Shown here: piece by piece, positions 39,401 through 52,940 of the stretch | Position numbering within the stretch: position 1 is the first letter of the stretch | Layout: every line of letters begins with the position of its first letter | Assembly (NCBI GenBank): GCA_011800805.1 | Contig: MPNW01000079.1 | Coordinates: forward strand, 208,313-272,312 | DNA from: Hirudo medicinalis | Taxonomy: Eukaryota; Annelida; Clitellata; Hirudinida; Hirudinidae | Direction: 5' to 3' | Length of the DNA: 64,000 bases | Translations under genes and position numbers: made by a program | Notes under the pieces: model-generated | Told to the model about the DNA's origin: nothing | The model's input: only the letters and a program-made list of their open reading frames with translations | The model's database searches: none

Positions 39401-42400
39401 TTAAATAAAATTACTCCATATGTTTTTCAGGTGATTTGAACTTGATAGCTCCTCTTATTTCAAATTTCTTCCTGGCTTCTTATGCACTCATTTGCTACTC
39501 ATGTGCCGATGCATCACTTGCCAAATCCCCAGGTTTATTGAATTCGTTTGTGGTACTTTAGAACGGCCTTTTAACATTTGTTTATACACCACAAATAACA
39601 GGTTGGAGACCGGCATTCAAATACTACTCAGTGTGGACAGGCCTTTCGGGAACAATTCTTTGTGTGGTCGTCATGTTTATCATGAACTGGAGCACTGCTC
39701 TTATCACTTTCGCCATCATCGCCGTACTTTATTTTTACGTGCATTACAGAAAACCCGGTAAGGTCATGAGCCCTTAAATATACTGTAGGATAAAATGTTA
39801 CACAATGTATCAATCTGTTCAATCAGACATCAATTGGGGTTCCTCTACTCAAGCTCACGTTTCGAGGAAAGCTTTGCAGATGTCACAAAAGCTTATCAAA
39901 GTGTCAGAACATGTTAAAAATTTCAGGTATTACTGAGTTTCGCAACATTATTTTTATTCTACGTTAAAAATTATTTTAAAATTAGAAACTTTTGTACTAT
40001 TTTTTTTTATATTTACATTCAACTGCTACAAACCATTTTGTATCTGTGCATGTATTACTAATCCAAATTCGTTGTTTTTTGTAAGAATCATTTTATTGAG
40101 TGCACAACTGTTTAGAATAATTCTGTAGAAATTATTACAGTTTATGAATAACATCCGATAACACCATTCCCTTTCAGACCTCAGATACTCGTGTTGACTG
40201 GTTATCCAGGAAGCAGACCAGCGCTGATTGATCTGTGTAGCAGCATCTGCAAAGATATCAGTCTCATGATAGCTGGACATATCATTGTGGTGAGTTTCTC
40301 GTCCGCAGCTCTATTTAAGTTTTAATTTTTTAAACTCTAAAGATATTTTGAAAGACTATTGAAATCCGCTTTCACAGACTGATGCAACCAATAAAATGAT
40401 CGATACGAAGATGGTTTCAGAAGCTGGTTACAAATGGTTGGTCTCAAGAAAGAGCAGATCATTTTATTCCATCGTATCAGCGAGTTCGCTCAGATCAGGC
40501 GTACAAGCCCTTTTGCAGGTTAATACTTGACTATGTTTTAAAATAACAAAGGAATGTTTAAAAAACGATTATATACAAATTCTCAAACCAAATAGGCAAG
40601 TGGAATTGGGAAATTGAGACCAAACACTCTCATCCTTGGATTCAAGTGCAATTGGAAAACTTCATCACCAGAGAGTGTGGATGATTATTTTAACATCATT
40701 CAGTTAGTAGTTTTTTTTTAGTAATTTTTCTTTATTTTAAGTAATTTCAACTTGTAGTGAGTGGTTAATTTACTTCAGCGATGCTTTTGATTACAATCTC
40801 GGTGTTGGAATCTTGAGAATGCACGACAAACTCGACTACTCTCTCCTGGGCAAAAGCTTCAACTGCGAAAGTATGATGAACAATAAATATGTCAAACAGA
40901 ATATGTAATACAAGAATACTAAATAATAGGCATTACTAAGTAAATTGTATTTTTTTTTAAGCGGAATTGTCTGGATGCTTTTCAAAGGGAACCATTCGAA
41001 GTTACGACAATCCATCGTACGTTGAAGACATGAAGATCTCTGTTAAGGTTGTCGGTGATGAACCTACACTCGGAGATGATGTTCTTCACGAGGTTAACAG
41101 ATTCTATATGAAGAAGCAACAGGGTTACATCGATGTTTGGTGGCTCTTTGATGATGGAGGTAATTCGTTATTCATTTCCTATTAAAAAAGTCGAAGAATA
41201 TATTGGTCTATTGCATAAAGTAAATTTATTTGCAAGGACTCACTCTACTCATCCCATACCTTCTGTCAATGAAGAAAAAATGGAGCCAATGTAAACTGAG
41301 GATCTTTATGTCTGGCTCCCCCAGTAGCAACATAGACCAGCAAAAGAGACAGTAAGTTCAGAATAACGTCTTCTTTCGTTGGCACTTTTTATCAAAACCT
41401 GTTTTTTCATAGAATGTCAGCTTTATTGAACAAGTTCAGAATTGACTTCTCCTCCATGATCATGATTTCTGATTTGAACAAGAAACCCGAAGCACAAAGG
41501 TAAATGTTTATTACACATAGAAAGAAAAGAATGGAGAAAGCACCTGTCATGATTATTTGATGATAATAGTTTGAAGGAGTTTGAAGCTTTGATCAGTGGT
41601 TGGACACTCAATGAATTGAACGGAGAAAGTGCTGCTACCCATCCTTGGAAAATTTCTGAATCTGAACTTTTGGCTCAGAAAGATAAGGTTTTTTAAATTT
41701 TGTCTTAAATTTTAAAAATATTAATAGTTAATAAATATTATTTTAGGTACAAACTAAACATCTTATGACCATAACCATTTTCATAACGGCTGTTACCGTT
41801 AAACATTGTTTAGTGTAATCTTTATGACTTCTAAATACCATTAGTGTACTTTTGTGTATTTTTCTTGATTTGATATGATTTTATGAACATCAAACATAAG
41901 CAAACAAAAACTAAAATACAATAACTGAAATGTCAGAGAAATGATGTCCAAAGGCAAAAAAATAACCCCAAAAGGGATTCACATCCCGCTAAGAGGTCCA
42001 CCTATATAGAAGAATAATTGAATAATTTTTTATAACAAACGAAATAAGTAAAAACAAGATGAGAATGTGAGTGAGATGGAAGGAGTTAGCAGATATTTAA
42101 GTGTTTAGTAAGTATGATTTATTGGATGACTTGAAAGTTGATGATGAAGATGATGTAGATGAGGTTACTTCTTTAGTTACGGATGAGTACATGCGTGGAC
42201 ATGAGCATCTAATAGAAAATTGTTTAAAGGGTAACACTTGCAAATTCGCTCCGAAGGCGATTGACATTACGTCATGGGAGTGAATTTCGGATGAGCGAGG
42301 TTTATTATCGGTGAACGAGGATTTTATTGATGAGCATGGCTGAAGATGACATATTATACGTAAAGATCTCCTTTGGGCGATGGTAGGTTTAAGGCGAGAT

Positions 42401-43045
42401 AAATTACATTAACTTAATTTTATTCATTGTCTTCAGTAATTTCTCAGATAAAACCATTTAAAGAATTTATGCGTCATCCTCATTTTTCCACAAATTAGTT
42501 TATTTTGCCGCTATCATTAATATTTTATTTAAGTGAGCGATGTGCTTAACCTATTTAACGTTAACCATTAACATCATCGCAACCAGACAAACAGACACAT
42601 TAGACTCAAGGAACTCCTGAAAACATTCTCCATCGGTTCCACATTGGTTGTAGTGTGAGTTGTCCAATATTTCCTTATAAGCAGTTTTATGTCACTACTC
42701 ATGAATAAACATCCATTCATCCGAACTGTTGTTTTGATCTTGATTTTCATGTCAAGCAGCTGAGTAAACACAGTGTTTTGTGGTCTATTTAAAAGCCTGT
42801 TTACCTGTTGGTCATCCAATACTGAAGCCGTTCTTATTAGCTGCACAAGCTCAATAAGAAAACTATGTCAGTGAGGTTATTAATTCTTATTCCGTTCCTT
42901 GCATTTCAGCACCCTGCCTATGCCGAGAAAAGGACTTTGTTCTGCCGGTCTTTACATGGCTTGGATTGACATGTTGACGAAAGACATGCCTCCAATCATG
43001 CTCCTTCGAGGAAATCAAGATAGCGTTTTGACATACTATTCATGA
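36456..43045 (+). CDS. SLC12A2: Cation-chloride cotransporter, SLC12 NKCC/NCC group, complete, 23 exons, 1048 aa
   Basis: Plasma-membrane electroneutral Na-K-2Cl (or Na-Cl) symporter. Exons: 36456-36767, 36922-37017, 37175-37346, 37420-37559, 37669-37779, 37887-37998, 38238-38365, 38450-38761, 38935-39042, 39161-39284, 39431-39532, 39602-39757, 39827-39926, 40178-40289, 40378-40518, 40596-40702, 40779-40870, 40962-41159, 41237-41351, 41413-41499, 41570-41687, 42587-42654, 42910-43045; all phases close. Seen: [27 protein letters not shown]-like [40 protein letters not shown], extracellular loop rich in N-x-T/S sequons (NET, NDT, NST, NCT), [19 protein letters not shown], and C-terminal PRKGL...DSVLTYYS, the family's typical end. 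N-terminal RFTV is the RFxV docking motif for WNK-regulated SPAK/OSR1 kinases. KCC-type features are absent. NKCC versus NCC was not resolved. Confidence 0.97.
42101..42283 (+). other. Open frame inside the last-but-one SLC12 intron
   Basis: A 60-codon frame with an acidic start ([14 protein letters not shown]) ending [11 protein letters not shown]. It is not needed to join exons 21 and 22, which are in phase without it. No family recognised; possibly an alternative exon, a relic or chance. Confidence 0.2.
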
Positions 43046-43830
43046 ACCATTTTCGATTTTTCTGGAATTTTGATTTTTTCACAGTAATGTACACAGGCTT
43101 TTAATTTGGTTACTTTTAATATGCTCGTTTAATCGTGTATTGTTTGTCCCTGGAATTAGAAACATTGATTTAAAAACAAAGCAGTCTCAATATCTCAATA
43201 ACATGGATATTTTTTAGTATGTTTGAGTATCACTATAAAATGTAGTCCACTGCGTCGTTGCTTAAACCTTGAAATCAATGAGTTCACAGCTAAGGCTCTG
43301 TTTCGCCGAAAGCTGCTTGTTTATGGTGATTTGATTACGTGGCCGTTAAGCAGCCAGTACAATACGTTTTACAAAAATAGGAATTTTCCTATGTCCACCA
43401 ACTTCTTCATCAGGACACAATGAACATTTTTGAAGTATTTCGATTTTACCAGAATGGTTAAACAAAATCTTATGAAATTTATGTAGTTTATAATATATTT
43501 ATGGTTTTCAAGAACCTTGGACAGCGATGATGTCGGGGGGAGTGCGCGACATTGTTACTTTTAAGAGAAACAAAGAGAATAATAGATCGCCGAGTGCCAC
43601 AAATAGCGCTTTTCATTTACTCGCTTGCAGTAATTAATAATTAGCTTACTAAATACTGACATGTCTTAGCTTGATACTCTGGCCTTTATGTACCTGAGAT
43701 CAACCGATGGCCTTCAACTTAACACACCTCTCGCTATAGCAGAACAACTTTTAAAAAGGGTCGTTCGAGCTTTGTTCAGCGTGATGCGTTAATTTTCTGT
43801 AGATAATCAGTGTTTTGCTCATTTATAATC
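43046..43830. other. SLC12-PRODH intergenic region
   Basis: Holds the SLC12 3' UTR and the PRODH promoter region; no coding or repeat feature recognised. The open frame at 43223-43423 lacks any motif. Confidence 0.5.
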
Positions 43831-46700
43831 ATGTCAAAACTTTCAAAATATAAAATTGTGCGATATTTAACACCTTTACAAATCAATGAATTCTTCGTCG
43901 AGAAAACTAGAGGGATCAGTTCGGCAGGGTTTGGTGATCCAGCTTTCAAAAAAGTCGATCTAGGTTTCAGTAATGCCGAAGAAGCATTCAGAAGTAAAAC
44001 TAACCGAGAGCTTTTACGTGGATATTTGGTCTTTCAACTATGCACAGTAAATTACCTGGTCGACCACAACAAAGAGGTAAAAAAATTGAAATCAATTTAA
44101 CGTTAATATTTCAAAAATGTTCGTGAAAATTATTATCATTTTTTTACATTTGAAAATTGCTCCTCAAGTGAAATAAATGGAAGGTGGAATATATCATAAA
44201 TTTTAATTCTTTCATAATTTGTTATTGAAAGGTTATGAAGTTTGCCAGAAAATTGCTTGGAAAATCCATATTTGAAAAAGTGATGAAAGCCACTTTTTAT
44301 GGGCAATTTGTCGCTGGTGAAGATCCTCAGGTAGTAAAACCAGTTGTTGAAAGAAACATGTCTTTTGGTGTTAAGTCCATCCTCGATTACAGTGCTGAAA
44401 AAGATCTCAGCACTGAGGAAGCAAGAAAAGCAGAAATCAGGTAAATTTTTATTATATTTCTTTAAAAAGCCCAACCCTTTAACATAGGTTGAATTTGTCT
44501 CTATGTATCTTAAAATGTTTTTTCAGCTCTTTGGGACAGACTCGTTCTTCATTGGATGATGGTTAGATGTAATTTCTTCCTTTCATTAACAACACACCAT
44601 ATGATTCATTTTATTGATAAGTGGTACTTCATCCTATTACAATATATTTCTGTTTATTAATATAGCTGGAACAACCATGAAATTCAAGCCTTCATATGAA
44701 TTTGGAGACAGAAGAGAACATGTCACTGGAGCAAGGACATATTTTTATGAAGACGAGGAAAAATGTGATGAAAATTTGGAGCACTTCATTCGGGGCATCG
44801 ATGCTGTTTCAGGTAATTCGTTATGTTTATTTATAAAGGTATATTTATAAAACATGTGTCCTAAAATGCATGTAATTTGTTTATTTGAACTTTGTCCAGG
44901 AGCCACTAATGCGACAGGGTTTGCTGCTATAAAGTTGACAGCTCTTGGGAGACCACAATTCTTGGTATTGGATACTTTAATTTAGCAGCATTGATTGAAT
45001 CCAAGTCAATCTGATATCTCGAATTTGATTTCCAGTTGCAACTGTCAGAAGTGTTGACGAGGGTTCGAAGATACTTTGACACTCTCGCAAAGTGCTATGG
45101 AACAGGAACTTTGAAGAAAACAGATTTTGAAAGGCATCTTAAAAGCTTTAACTTGGATCCAGAAGAAACGCAGAGATGGTTCACCATCCTCGACTGCACT
45201 AAAGATGGGTGAGTCTATGATGATAAAGTTGAAATTCATCATGAGTGTAATAATATCTTTCTCTATAATTTTTCTCTTGATGAAGAGAGATCGACCTTCT
45301 CGATTGGCACAACCTCCTTGAAGTCAATGTCAGTTTGGCAAGAGTGTTAAGAGTCCCTAACCTACATGTGAGTTGTTCAAACCTTCAAAAAAAACATTAT
45401 GTTTTCATATTCTTTTCTATTGACTTTATCAATTGCAACTAATACCATGTAATTGTAATCTCGTGGTATTAGACAGGTCAGTTAGAACCACTTGTGACTC
45501 AACTAACTGAACAGGAGGAACAACAGATGAAGAACATGTTGAAAAGAATTGACAAAATCCTAAAGGTAGGATTTGAGATGGCTCATATGGGAATTTTTAA
45601 TGTCAAACATTTTTGTTGAATTATGACCATTAATTTTTCAATTCAACAGCATGCAAAGGATCAGGATGTGAGGGTGATGATAGATGCTGAGCAGACTTAT
45701 TTCCAGGCAGCCATCAATCGCCTTTGCATGGAAATGATGAGAATCTATAACAGAGAGAAAGCAATAGTATTCAACACTTATCAGTGCTATTTGAAAGAAG
45801 CTCATAATCTTCTCAGGAATGATCTGGCCCTTTCCAAACGAGAAGACTTCTACTTTGGTGCCAAGTTAGTAAGGGGAGCCTACATGGACCAGGTAATATT
45901 TTAACAGCTATCAAAACTTAATTCCACAAAATAAACAAAATATCAACTTAGTAGACTCATGATGTTTATAATTATTAGAATGTTTATTAGTTAGTAAATT
46001 TATTAGTCTCCACTTATTAATCATTTCTTAAAAGTCTCTTTGTAAATAAGGAGAAGTTGAGGGCTCAAACACTTGGTTATGAAGACCCAATATGCCCCTC
46101 GTATGAGGCTACCAGCAAAATGTTTGAGACAATGGTAGAGGAAGTAATGGTCGCCATCAACACACGGCCAAAGGGAAGAATAGCAGTGATGATGGCAACC
46201 CACAATGAAGAGACGGTTCGCATGGTCCTACACAAGTAAGTGCATGATGATCGAAATAACATCCCCATTTTGCTAATCGTGACATAATTCTAGGATGCAG
46301 GAACACAAAATAATGTCTACAGACAAGCTGATTTGTTTTGGACAGCTCTTTGGCATGTGTGATCAAATCAGTTTTTCACTTGGTAAATTTCTTGTGCTTG
46401 TTCAAATCACTTAAAAGTTTTTCTCATAATGAGTGTCTTTTCCAACAAGGGCAAGCAGGGTATTCAGTGTACAAATATGTACCGTATGGACCTGTGGAAG
46501 AGGTCATACCCTATCTCTCAAGAAGGGCCACTGAAAACCGTGGAGTGCTGCTTAAGGTCAAAAAGGAGAAGAAAATGCTTCTATCAGAACTCTGGAGAAG
46601 ATTCAAGACATTGCAGTGGTTCTACAAACCTCCAAGACCCAATCTCCTCAGCTCTCAAATGCAACAACCTGCACACCACACCACAACTCCATCCACCTGA
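43831..46700 (+). CDS. PRODH: Proline dehydrogenase, mitochondrial, complete, 12 exons, 605 aa
   Basis: FAD enzyme oxidising proline to pyrroline-5-carboxylate in mitochondria. Exons: 43831-44076, 44232-44440, 44527-44561, 44666-44812, 44900-44964, 45036-45208, 45286-45367, 45473-45565, 45650-45892, 46051-46235, 46294-46382, 46450-46700; phases close. Barrel motifs seen: [126 protein letters not shown] (FAD and proline contacts of the family). The N-terminus is basic with few acids, fitting a targeting peptide. Between barrel strands is a helical insert with an EF-hand-like loop DCTKDGEIDLLD. Length matches human PRODH (600). A polymorphic-looking Q/H/T-rich tail ends the protein. Confidence 0.97.
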
Positions 46701-47316
46701 TCACAGACTTAAGACATTCACAATTGTAAACAAAGATCCAATATTCACTTGATGACTTCTACACATACATGCATAATATACATAATTTACTTTCCTCAGC
46801 ATGGGCTACAACAACTTCTATTTTGCATCCTCATATCATGACTGGTGAAATATTTGAAATTTTTGAAAGATACAACAAAAACTCCAAACATGAAGGGAAT
46901 ATCATGATTTATTTAATTTGTAATAACTCTTGCTGTTACTCATGCCATAAACACTTGCCTACTTTGAAAAAATAAAAAAAAATAAACCTAGTTTGCAAAC
47001 ATCTTGAACAAATGTCACAAAGTAGAACAAAATAGTAGGTTTCCTGCAAATTGCAGGACACATTAGGCATCGACTAAAACTGCAATGACAGAAGCATCTC
47101 ATGAACACTGATAATGGATTGAGAACCATCATTAAAAAGCAGCAAAACAACAAGACTAAAGCATGAGTAACAATTGCCTGGGTTGAATATCATGTGCTCG
47201 TGACTTGGCGACCGAATCATGCTTTTTGGGCAAAAATCACTAAGACATGCAAATGAGCCCTCGAGGAACTAAATCCACCTTAAGACTTGATGAATAAATT
47301 AGCACAAAAATGCATA
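46701..47316. other. Tail-to-tail spacer between PRODH and PHKG
   Basis: Contains the two 3' UTRs. An A-rich AATAAA cluster at about 46968-46985 could serve PRODH. No gene seen. Confidence 0.5.
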
Positions 47317-50300
47317 TCAGCTGGTACCAGTTTTTCTTTGGCTGCCTTTCTTCTTTGAGTCCTGGAAGAGGAGTGCCCTGCTCTGGGTTGGATCCCTGGT
47401 GACCCAGTGTCCATAAATTTTAAATGCACCAAAGTCAATAAGGCGTCTGAAAGGTCTGGACGAATAGGGGTTGGTTGAGACTTGATAAACCGGTGTGATG
47501 GTCTGGGGGATAAGATGTTGAAGAAATACAACTGCTTGTATAGCAAGGATGGCCGCCTGGATGCAAATATTTAAAAACTCAAAAATGTTTTTAAATTTAG
47601 GAATGCATTTTCAAGTTATTGATCAAAGCAATTTAACCTTAAGCTTCAGTCTGGCTCTTCCTTGTTTAGAGAGTGATGACTGTCAAAAAGACAAATCAAA
47701 CAAATTTTATAACCATAAATATTCTTTATTAACAAAAATGTACTATATTTTGATTTAATAATACGCTGAAAACTGCAACCTTATTCTGAACATGAGATTG
47801 TGCTTTGTCTTTAGCATTCTTGTCCCCAAAGAAATTGTGACACAGTGCTTCTGAGGCTGTCAATCTCTTCTTAGGATCAACCACTAAGAGCTTTGATATC
47901 TTAATTTTGGCAGACAAGTGTTCTATTTAGTAAATTATTGGCTTTATGTAAGGGGTAGAAGCCCTTACCAAGTCTCTTGAGGATGAACTAAAATCTCTGT
48001 ATCGCTGCTCTTGGAAGGCAAAAGTGCCTTTGATGATGTTCTTAAAGATTGTCGTCTTGTCTGGCGCCCAGAAAGGAGATACTCCGTACATCCTACAAAG
48101 TTCTGGTGGATTCAAATGTTTACTTCAATGAATCAAGTACTGCAGAAATGTACTTACATCAGGAACATAAGCACCCCAGAGGCCCACCTATAAAAGTTTT
48201 TCATAAGTCAATATTGTGGAGACAAAATAAAATATAATAATAGCCCAAATAAAGAAATTATAGAAGTTACTTATTTATATTTTCAACAAATCACATCAAT
48301 ACAAATAAAAATTGCTATGTGATGATCAAGAGTTGAAAAAATAAAGTGCTTTGATATGCTAGTAATGATAAACAAGCCTAAACTTTTAAAAAATTGTTTA
48401 AAGCCTAAACTAAACTAAAAATTTAAATTGTAAAATTCATATAAAAAGCAAATGAATTATTGAAACAAAATTTTTTTAAATAATTTGTAGGAATGTTAAA
48501 GTCAAGGTTAGCACATGTCAACAGAACGTCCATAACCAGGGTAGTCATTGCTCAGCTGGTTTTTCATTATTTCAGGTGACAGATATTCAAATGTGCCACA
48601 GAGATCTAAAACATCAGTTATTTATTTAAAAATAAATAAAAATAAAGCTCTCGTCTACATTAATAAAACATAAAAAAGTCAAACGTCAAAGTGCAACCTG
48701 TCAATTGCTCGTCATGTTCAACAACTGATGCAAAGCCAAAATCTGAAAGCTTGATATTATGATGCTCATCGATGAGAATATTTTCGGCCTAAAAAGAGAA
48801 AACAACGGTCACTCCGAATCTTAATACTGAATAGAATAATGACAAAAAGTTAACAAAATTCATCCTTGACTTTACAAATTAAATCATTCTCAGATCTCCC
48901 CAAAAGGAGATTTTGAAATTTTACATTTGAAATCTTCAGAATTCAATAAAATCTCACTAAAACAACAAGCAGGTGACAAAATGAAGACAAAAGAATTTTA
49001 TTTCATGTCATGGAAGTTATCTAAGGTACACAAAATTGTGCTTGAATAACAATAGCTTAATATCAGCATTTAATATCTATTTCATTTAGCCAATATTGTT
49101 TGAGGCTTTAAACACCTTTATGTCTCGATGGACTATTTTTCTGGAGTGGAGAAATTCAATGGCAGTGAACAGCTGCTTCATAATGTGTCTGTTAAAACAT
49201 AACATGCTAACTGGAATAATGTTAATATCGATAACTCAAACACGTGTCAATAAAAATTTATAAACAAATAAAAACAATAATGATTACAACCTCAAAGATC
49301 GTTATTAGAACAACCACATTATTACCATTATTATACATGTGGTCCATTGTTTATATTGTTTATTGTACATAATGTTTATGGTTTATGTTGGATAATTCAA
49401 TGGAATTTATGAAATCAGATAAAAATTCAAGTTTAATTTTGATGGGCATTTTCACAACAATTGGTCTGCTTGGCTATCCCAGTCAAAACATTTAAACATA
49501 TAATCTAAAAATTACATTATACAAATATTTGATCTTTAACCAAATATTCCATCAAACAATCTTTATTTGTGTTGTCAATGTTAACCAAATGCTATTCAAT
49601 GAGCAGTCAATGAAAATTTAAAATAAGACAAAAACAATGTCAGACATTTAAGAATTAAGAAATGGTCAAATAATAAATATTCACAAAGCCAAGTAATAAT
49701 GAAATAACCAACTAATTAAAAATACTTAACCAATACCTTGTTCTGATTTCTGGCAAGGTAACCACTTCCATGAGAACATCAAACAACTCTTGTTTACATC
49801 TGACAAGCATTTACAAGAAATGTTAAAGTGCCAAGAAAAATATTTATTACTTCATTTCATGAGCAACAAAAAACTAAAGTGTCGTGAATGAAGACCTCTC
49901 CAAAAACCAACAAAACACAGTTTGTGTTTGAAAACATAAAAATAGGGCTGCTTAATCTCCCCACTCATACAAATTTGCATTTTCAATAAAAAAAACCCTC
50001 TTAATGTCAATTGACTTTTGTAATCCTAGTTATGTAATGTTAAACATGTTTAAAATAACACTTGGAAATATTCTCAAAAATAATCCACATTTTTCACTCC
50101 TCTCTGAGATGGAAAACAAGCCCATTTCTCTGCAGATGCAGCAAACATTTTTGTGAACAACATCATAAACACTAGTAAGGTTAGTGCATCACAGTAACCT
50201 TACAAAACAAAGAAAAATTATCACCTAGTTCTTTTCCATAACAAAATAAATAAATCCATTCAGGAACAAGAAAGTTTCACTTGATCTGCAAACAACTGCC

Positions 50301-51169
50301 ATTCCCCTCAAAACTCTTATTTATTATAAATTAAACCAGACAATTGAGTTTTGCCTACATTATGGATTTTCAGGATGGAAACATTTTCTCTATCACATTT
50401 TGCCATTATTTTCAATAAATACATGATCAATTTTAAAATGAATGATAGCTTGAGTTAGCCAGTAAGTTGAAATATGTTTTTAAAAATGAGTCATTCAAAT
50501 AAACAATTGTCAGAACACTGAATTCCACTTACAATTCGAACACCAGTAATATGTGCGTTGAACCAACAAATGTGTCATGAAGCTCAACTAAAATAATCAA
50601 ATATACTTATTCAGGTTATTTATTCGAATTAAATTCTTGAAAATTAATTTAAATGAAAACCATAAATTAATAACAACCAATCAATCAATAATAATTAACT
50701 AAAAGAATCAGTTTTGTCAAACTTTATTGAAGAATTTACAAACAATAATTTAATAATTAAAATACTAAAACCTATGTTTTGATGCCTTTCCATTTGCTTT
50801 AGGATTGAAATCTCTCGAAGAGTCGATTCCTCAAGACATGTTTTATCACTTTCATTTTCAACTCCAACAAGGTCAATGATCTTAACAGCAAATTGTTTTT
50901 CTGTGGATCTCTCAATACATTTTCTCACGACACCACTGGCACCTCTAAACACAACAAAGCTTTACTTATTCAAATATTCCAAATATTTAAAAGCTATTCA
51001 AAATATGTAATAGCATCTAAAATTCCGGTACCAACGTGCCGAGTACGTGTTGAACTTCGTAGTTTTTAGAAAAATTCGTTAAAATCTCTTCGTTTCCAAG
51101 AGTTAATCCTACAATCTCACACTGAATATTTTGGATGCTAGCTCCAACAGACGAATCGTTGTTAATCAT
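47317..51169 (-). CDS. PHKG: Phosphorylase b kinase gamma (catalytic) subunit, complete, 11 exons, 397 aa
   Basis: Ser/Thr kinase subunit that activates glycogen phosphorylase. Exons downward: 51169-51036, 50944-50772, 50587-50533, 49799-49737, 49188-49116, 48788-48698, 48605-48515, 48187-48158, 48092-47969, 47899-47780, 47556-47317; phases close. Seen: glycine loop LGTGASGVVRK, FAVKIIDL with the catalytic Lys, ELFDVLMEVVTLPE, catalytic loop VHRDIKAEN, SDFGFAS, activation segment LCGTFEYLSPEIM followed by YPGYGRSVDMW, GVSPFWAPDK and LLVVDPKKRLTASEAL. The C-terminal part keeps the family's regulatory region: PYSSRPFRRLIDFGAFKIYGHW, the calmodulin-binding segment that separates PHKG from other CaM-dependent kinases. 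Human PHKG1/2 are 387/406 aa. The kinase needs no activation-loop phosphorylation in the family, where Glu replaces the phosphosite; here the site was not resolved. Confidence 0.96.
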
Positions 51170-52117
51170 CGCGGAACATTTTTTACAAATTCGTCGGCAC
51201 CATTCCAGTTCAATTAATAAACTGCTCCAGTTAAGCGCGAGCCGCCACGAACGAACCCATATAGCAAAAACAAAAACAGCCGATCGCCGAATCCTTAATA
51301 AATATTCATAAACCACATGGAGTCAGCGATGAAAACAAACATTATTTTTATTAAAAATTGTATTTTTATATTAGTGCCTATTAATTACTAATGGTGTATA
51401 TTTTTATTTAAATTAAAATAGCTCTGTTGTTTTAAGATGAAATTATTGCCAAAACAATAGAGAAAAACAAGACGGCGAAGCTATAAGCATTATTTTTTCA
51501 AGAATAAAAATTTTAAAAAAGGAAGATTCCCCTTTCACCCTAACCCTAACCTTACTCAGAATCGATGACCTAATTCATTTTTGCCATAAAGCCTTTGATA
51601 AAAATGCAGCATTCTTTTTTGTTGTTTTTCCGTTTTAGTTCCTTATCTTTATCGGACTGACTCCCGATGCACTTCTTTCAGCTGAATGGACGGCTCTAAA
51701 GACAAGAGTTAGTTTTGAAATGAATATTGATGATAAGATTGGAGAAAGCTAGTTTTATTGGCGTGCCATATTGTAGGTTGGGCTTAACAGTCTAGATATT
51801 TACCTTAAAGCTATAATAACTTTAATAATTATTCATTGCAGAATAGGCTATAGACCATGAAGAGCCAAGCTTTGTGAAGAAAGACAACAGAAGGGACGAG
51901 TACGACCAAAACTTGATTACCAAAAGGATGTTGATTGCAGAAGTCACAGCCTTGAAGATTCCCACTTCCAGGCAATAGAAGGTTAAGGCTCTTCTCCAGC
52001 AGAAGACATAGAAACTGTGGTAAAAGACTGGGGACCCAGCTTGCCTCGGTCTTTATGACATCAGCAACTTTGTCTACTGCCTCGCCTGAAAAGCGCCTCG
52101 GCAACTACTGAGTATTG

Positions 52118-52400
52118 GCCATAATGGGGCAAATGGGGGAAAGTGCAATCCCCTACCCATTCAGTATGCCCCTTGATATTTTTATAAATCCATATACTTT
52201 TTTTATTGTGGGAGATACATGTCTAATTTCAGTAAAATAAAAACATTTGGAGCTCTGACATATTATTTATTTCCTACATTAACAATTCAATAATAATTTA
52301 TTGATCATGATACAGCTCCAGTAAGCTTCCGACATCGATCTTTATTACTAAGTTTTTAATAATTTTCGATAAATATAAATAAGTTTCGATATTTAAATGT
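52118..52400 (-). mobile_element. Third copy of the hAT-type MITE family
   Basis: Read on the minus strand it shares with the 12.8 and 16.4 kb copies the order of TATGGATTTATAAAAATATC-like, GGGGGAAAGTG and AATAAATTATTGATCATGATACAGCTC-type blocks. Ends are approximate and no target duplication was assigned. Confidence 0.5.
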
Positions 52401-52842
52401 TGGTGCATTTGCTTTCTTTATGTTTCTTTAGTGTTAAATTATTTGTTTGCCGCTATTTCACCATAAAAAAAATCAATGTTAAATACTAACGGTTTTATAT
52501 AAGTAATGACGCTCCGTTGAGGACGTTAATTTAATAACAATGAAGCAAAAGCAATCAATTAATGGCGTTAAATTTATGTTCTTGTTCAGAATTTAATGAT
52601 TTTGATGCTTTGCCTAATAATATTGAATTATGTGGAAGAAAACAAATCTGTAACTTTGCAAAACTTGGACCCATCCAACAAAAGACTTAAATCAAAAAGA
52701 AGACCGTATTTGTAGATTAAATAAAAAAGAAGAATTTCTCTTAAAGACACAACTACATCAAAGAAATATATCGGTACTATAGCTTGCTTGCTGTTGTAAC
52801 AAAAATTTCACCTTTACCCTGACTATGTGGAAGGCGTCAAGT

Positions 52843-52940
52843 TGATAATGTTAAGAGGGGGGCACCAAATTATCAAAATTGAATATTTATCAAAATTAAT
52901 AATAAGGGGCGTCCTCCTAGCTACGCCTCTGCACTCAATA
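52843..52940 (-). mobile_element. Transposon terminus with CAGAGGCGTAGCTAGG end
   Basis: On the minus strand from about 52937 the sequence begins CAGAGGCGTAGCTAGGAGGA, a typical hAT-type terminal inverted repeat. A G-rich GGGGGGG run near 52858 may be the inner part of the other end. Only a short remnant is recognisable. Confidence 0.4.

Noticed and set aside
51536..51552. Telomere-like CCCTAACCCTAA
   Set aside because: Only two full units; too short to mean an interstitial telomere.
51829..52104. Minus-strand frame of 91 codons
   Set aside because: No recognised motif; composition not clearly coding.
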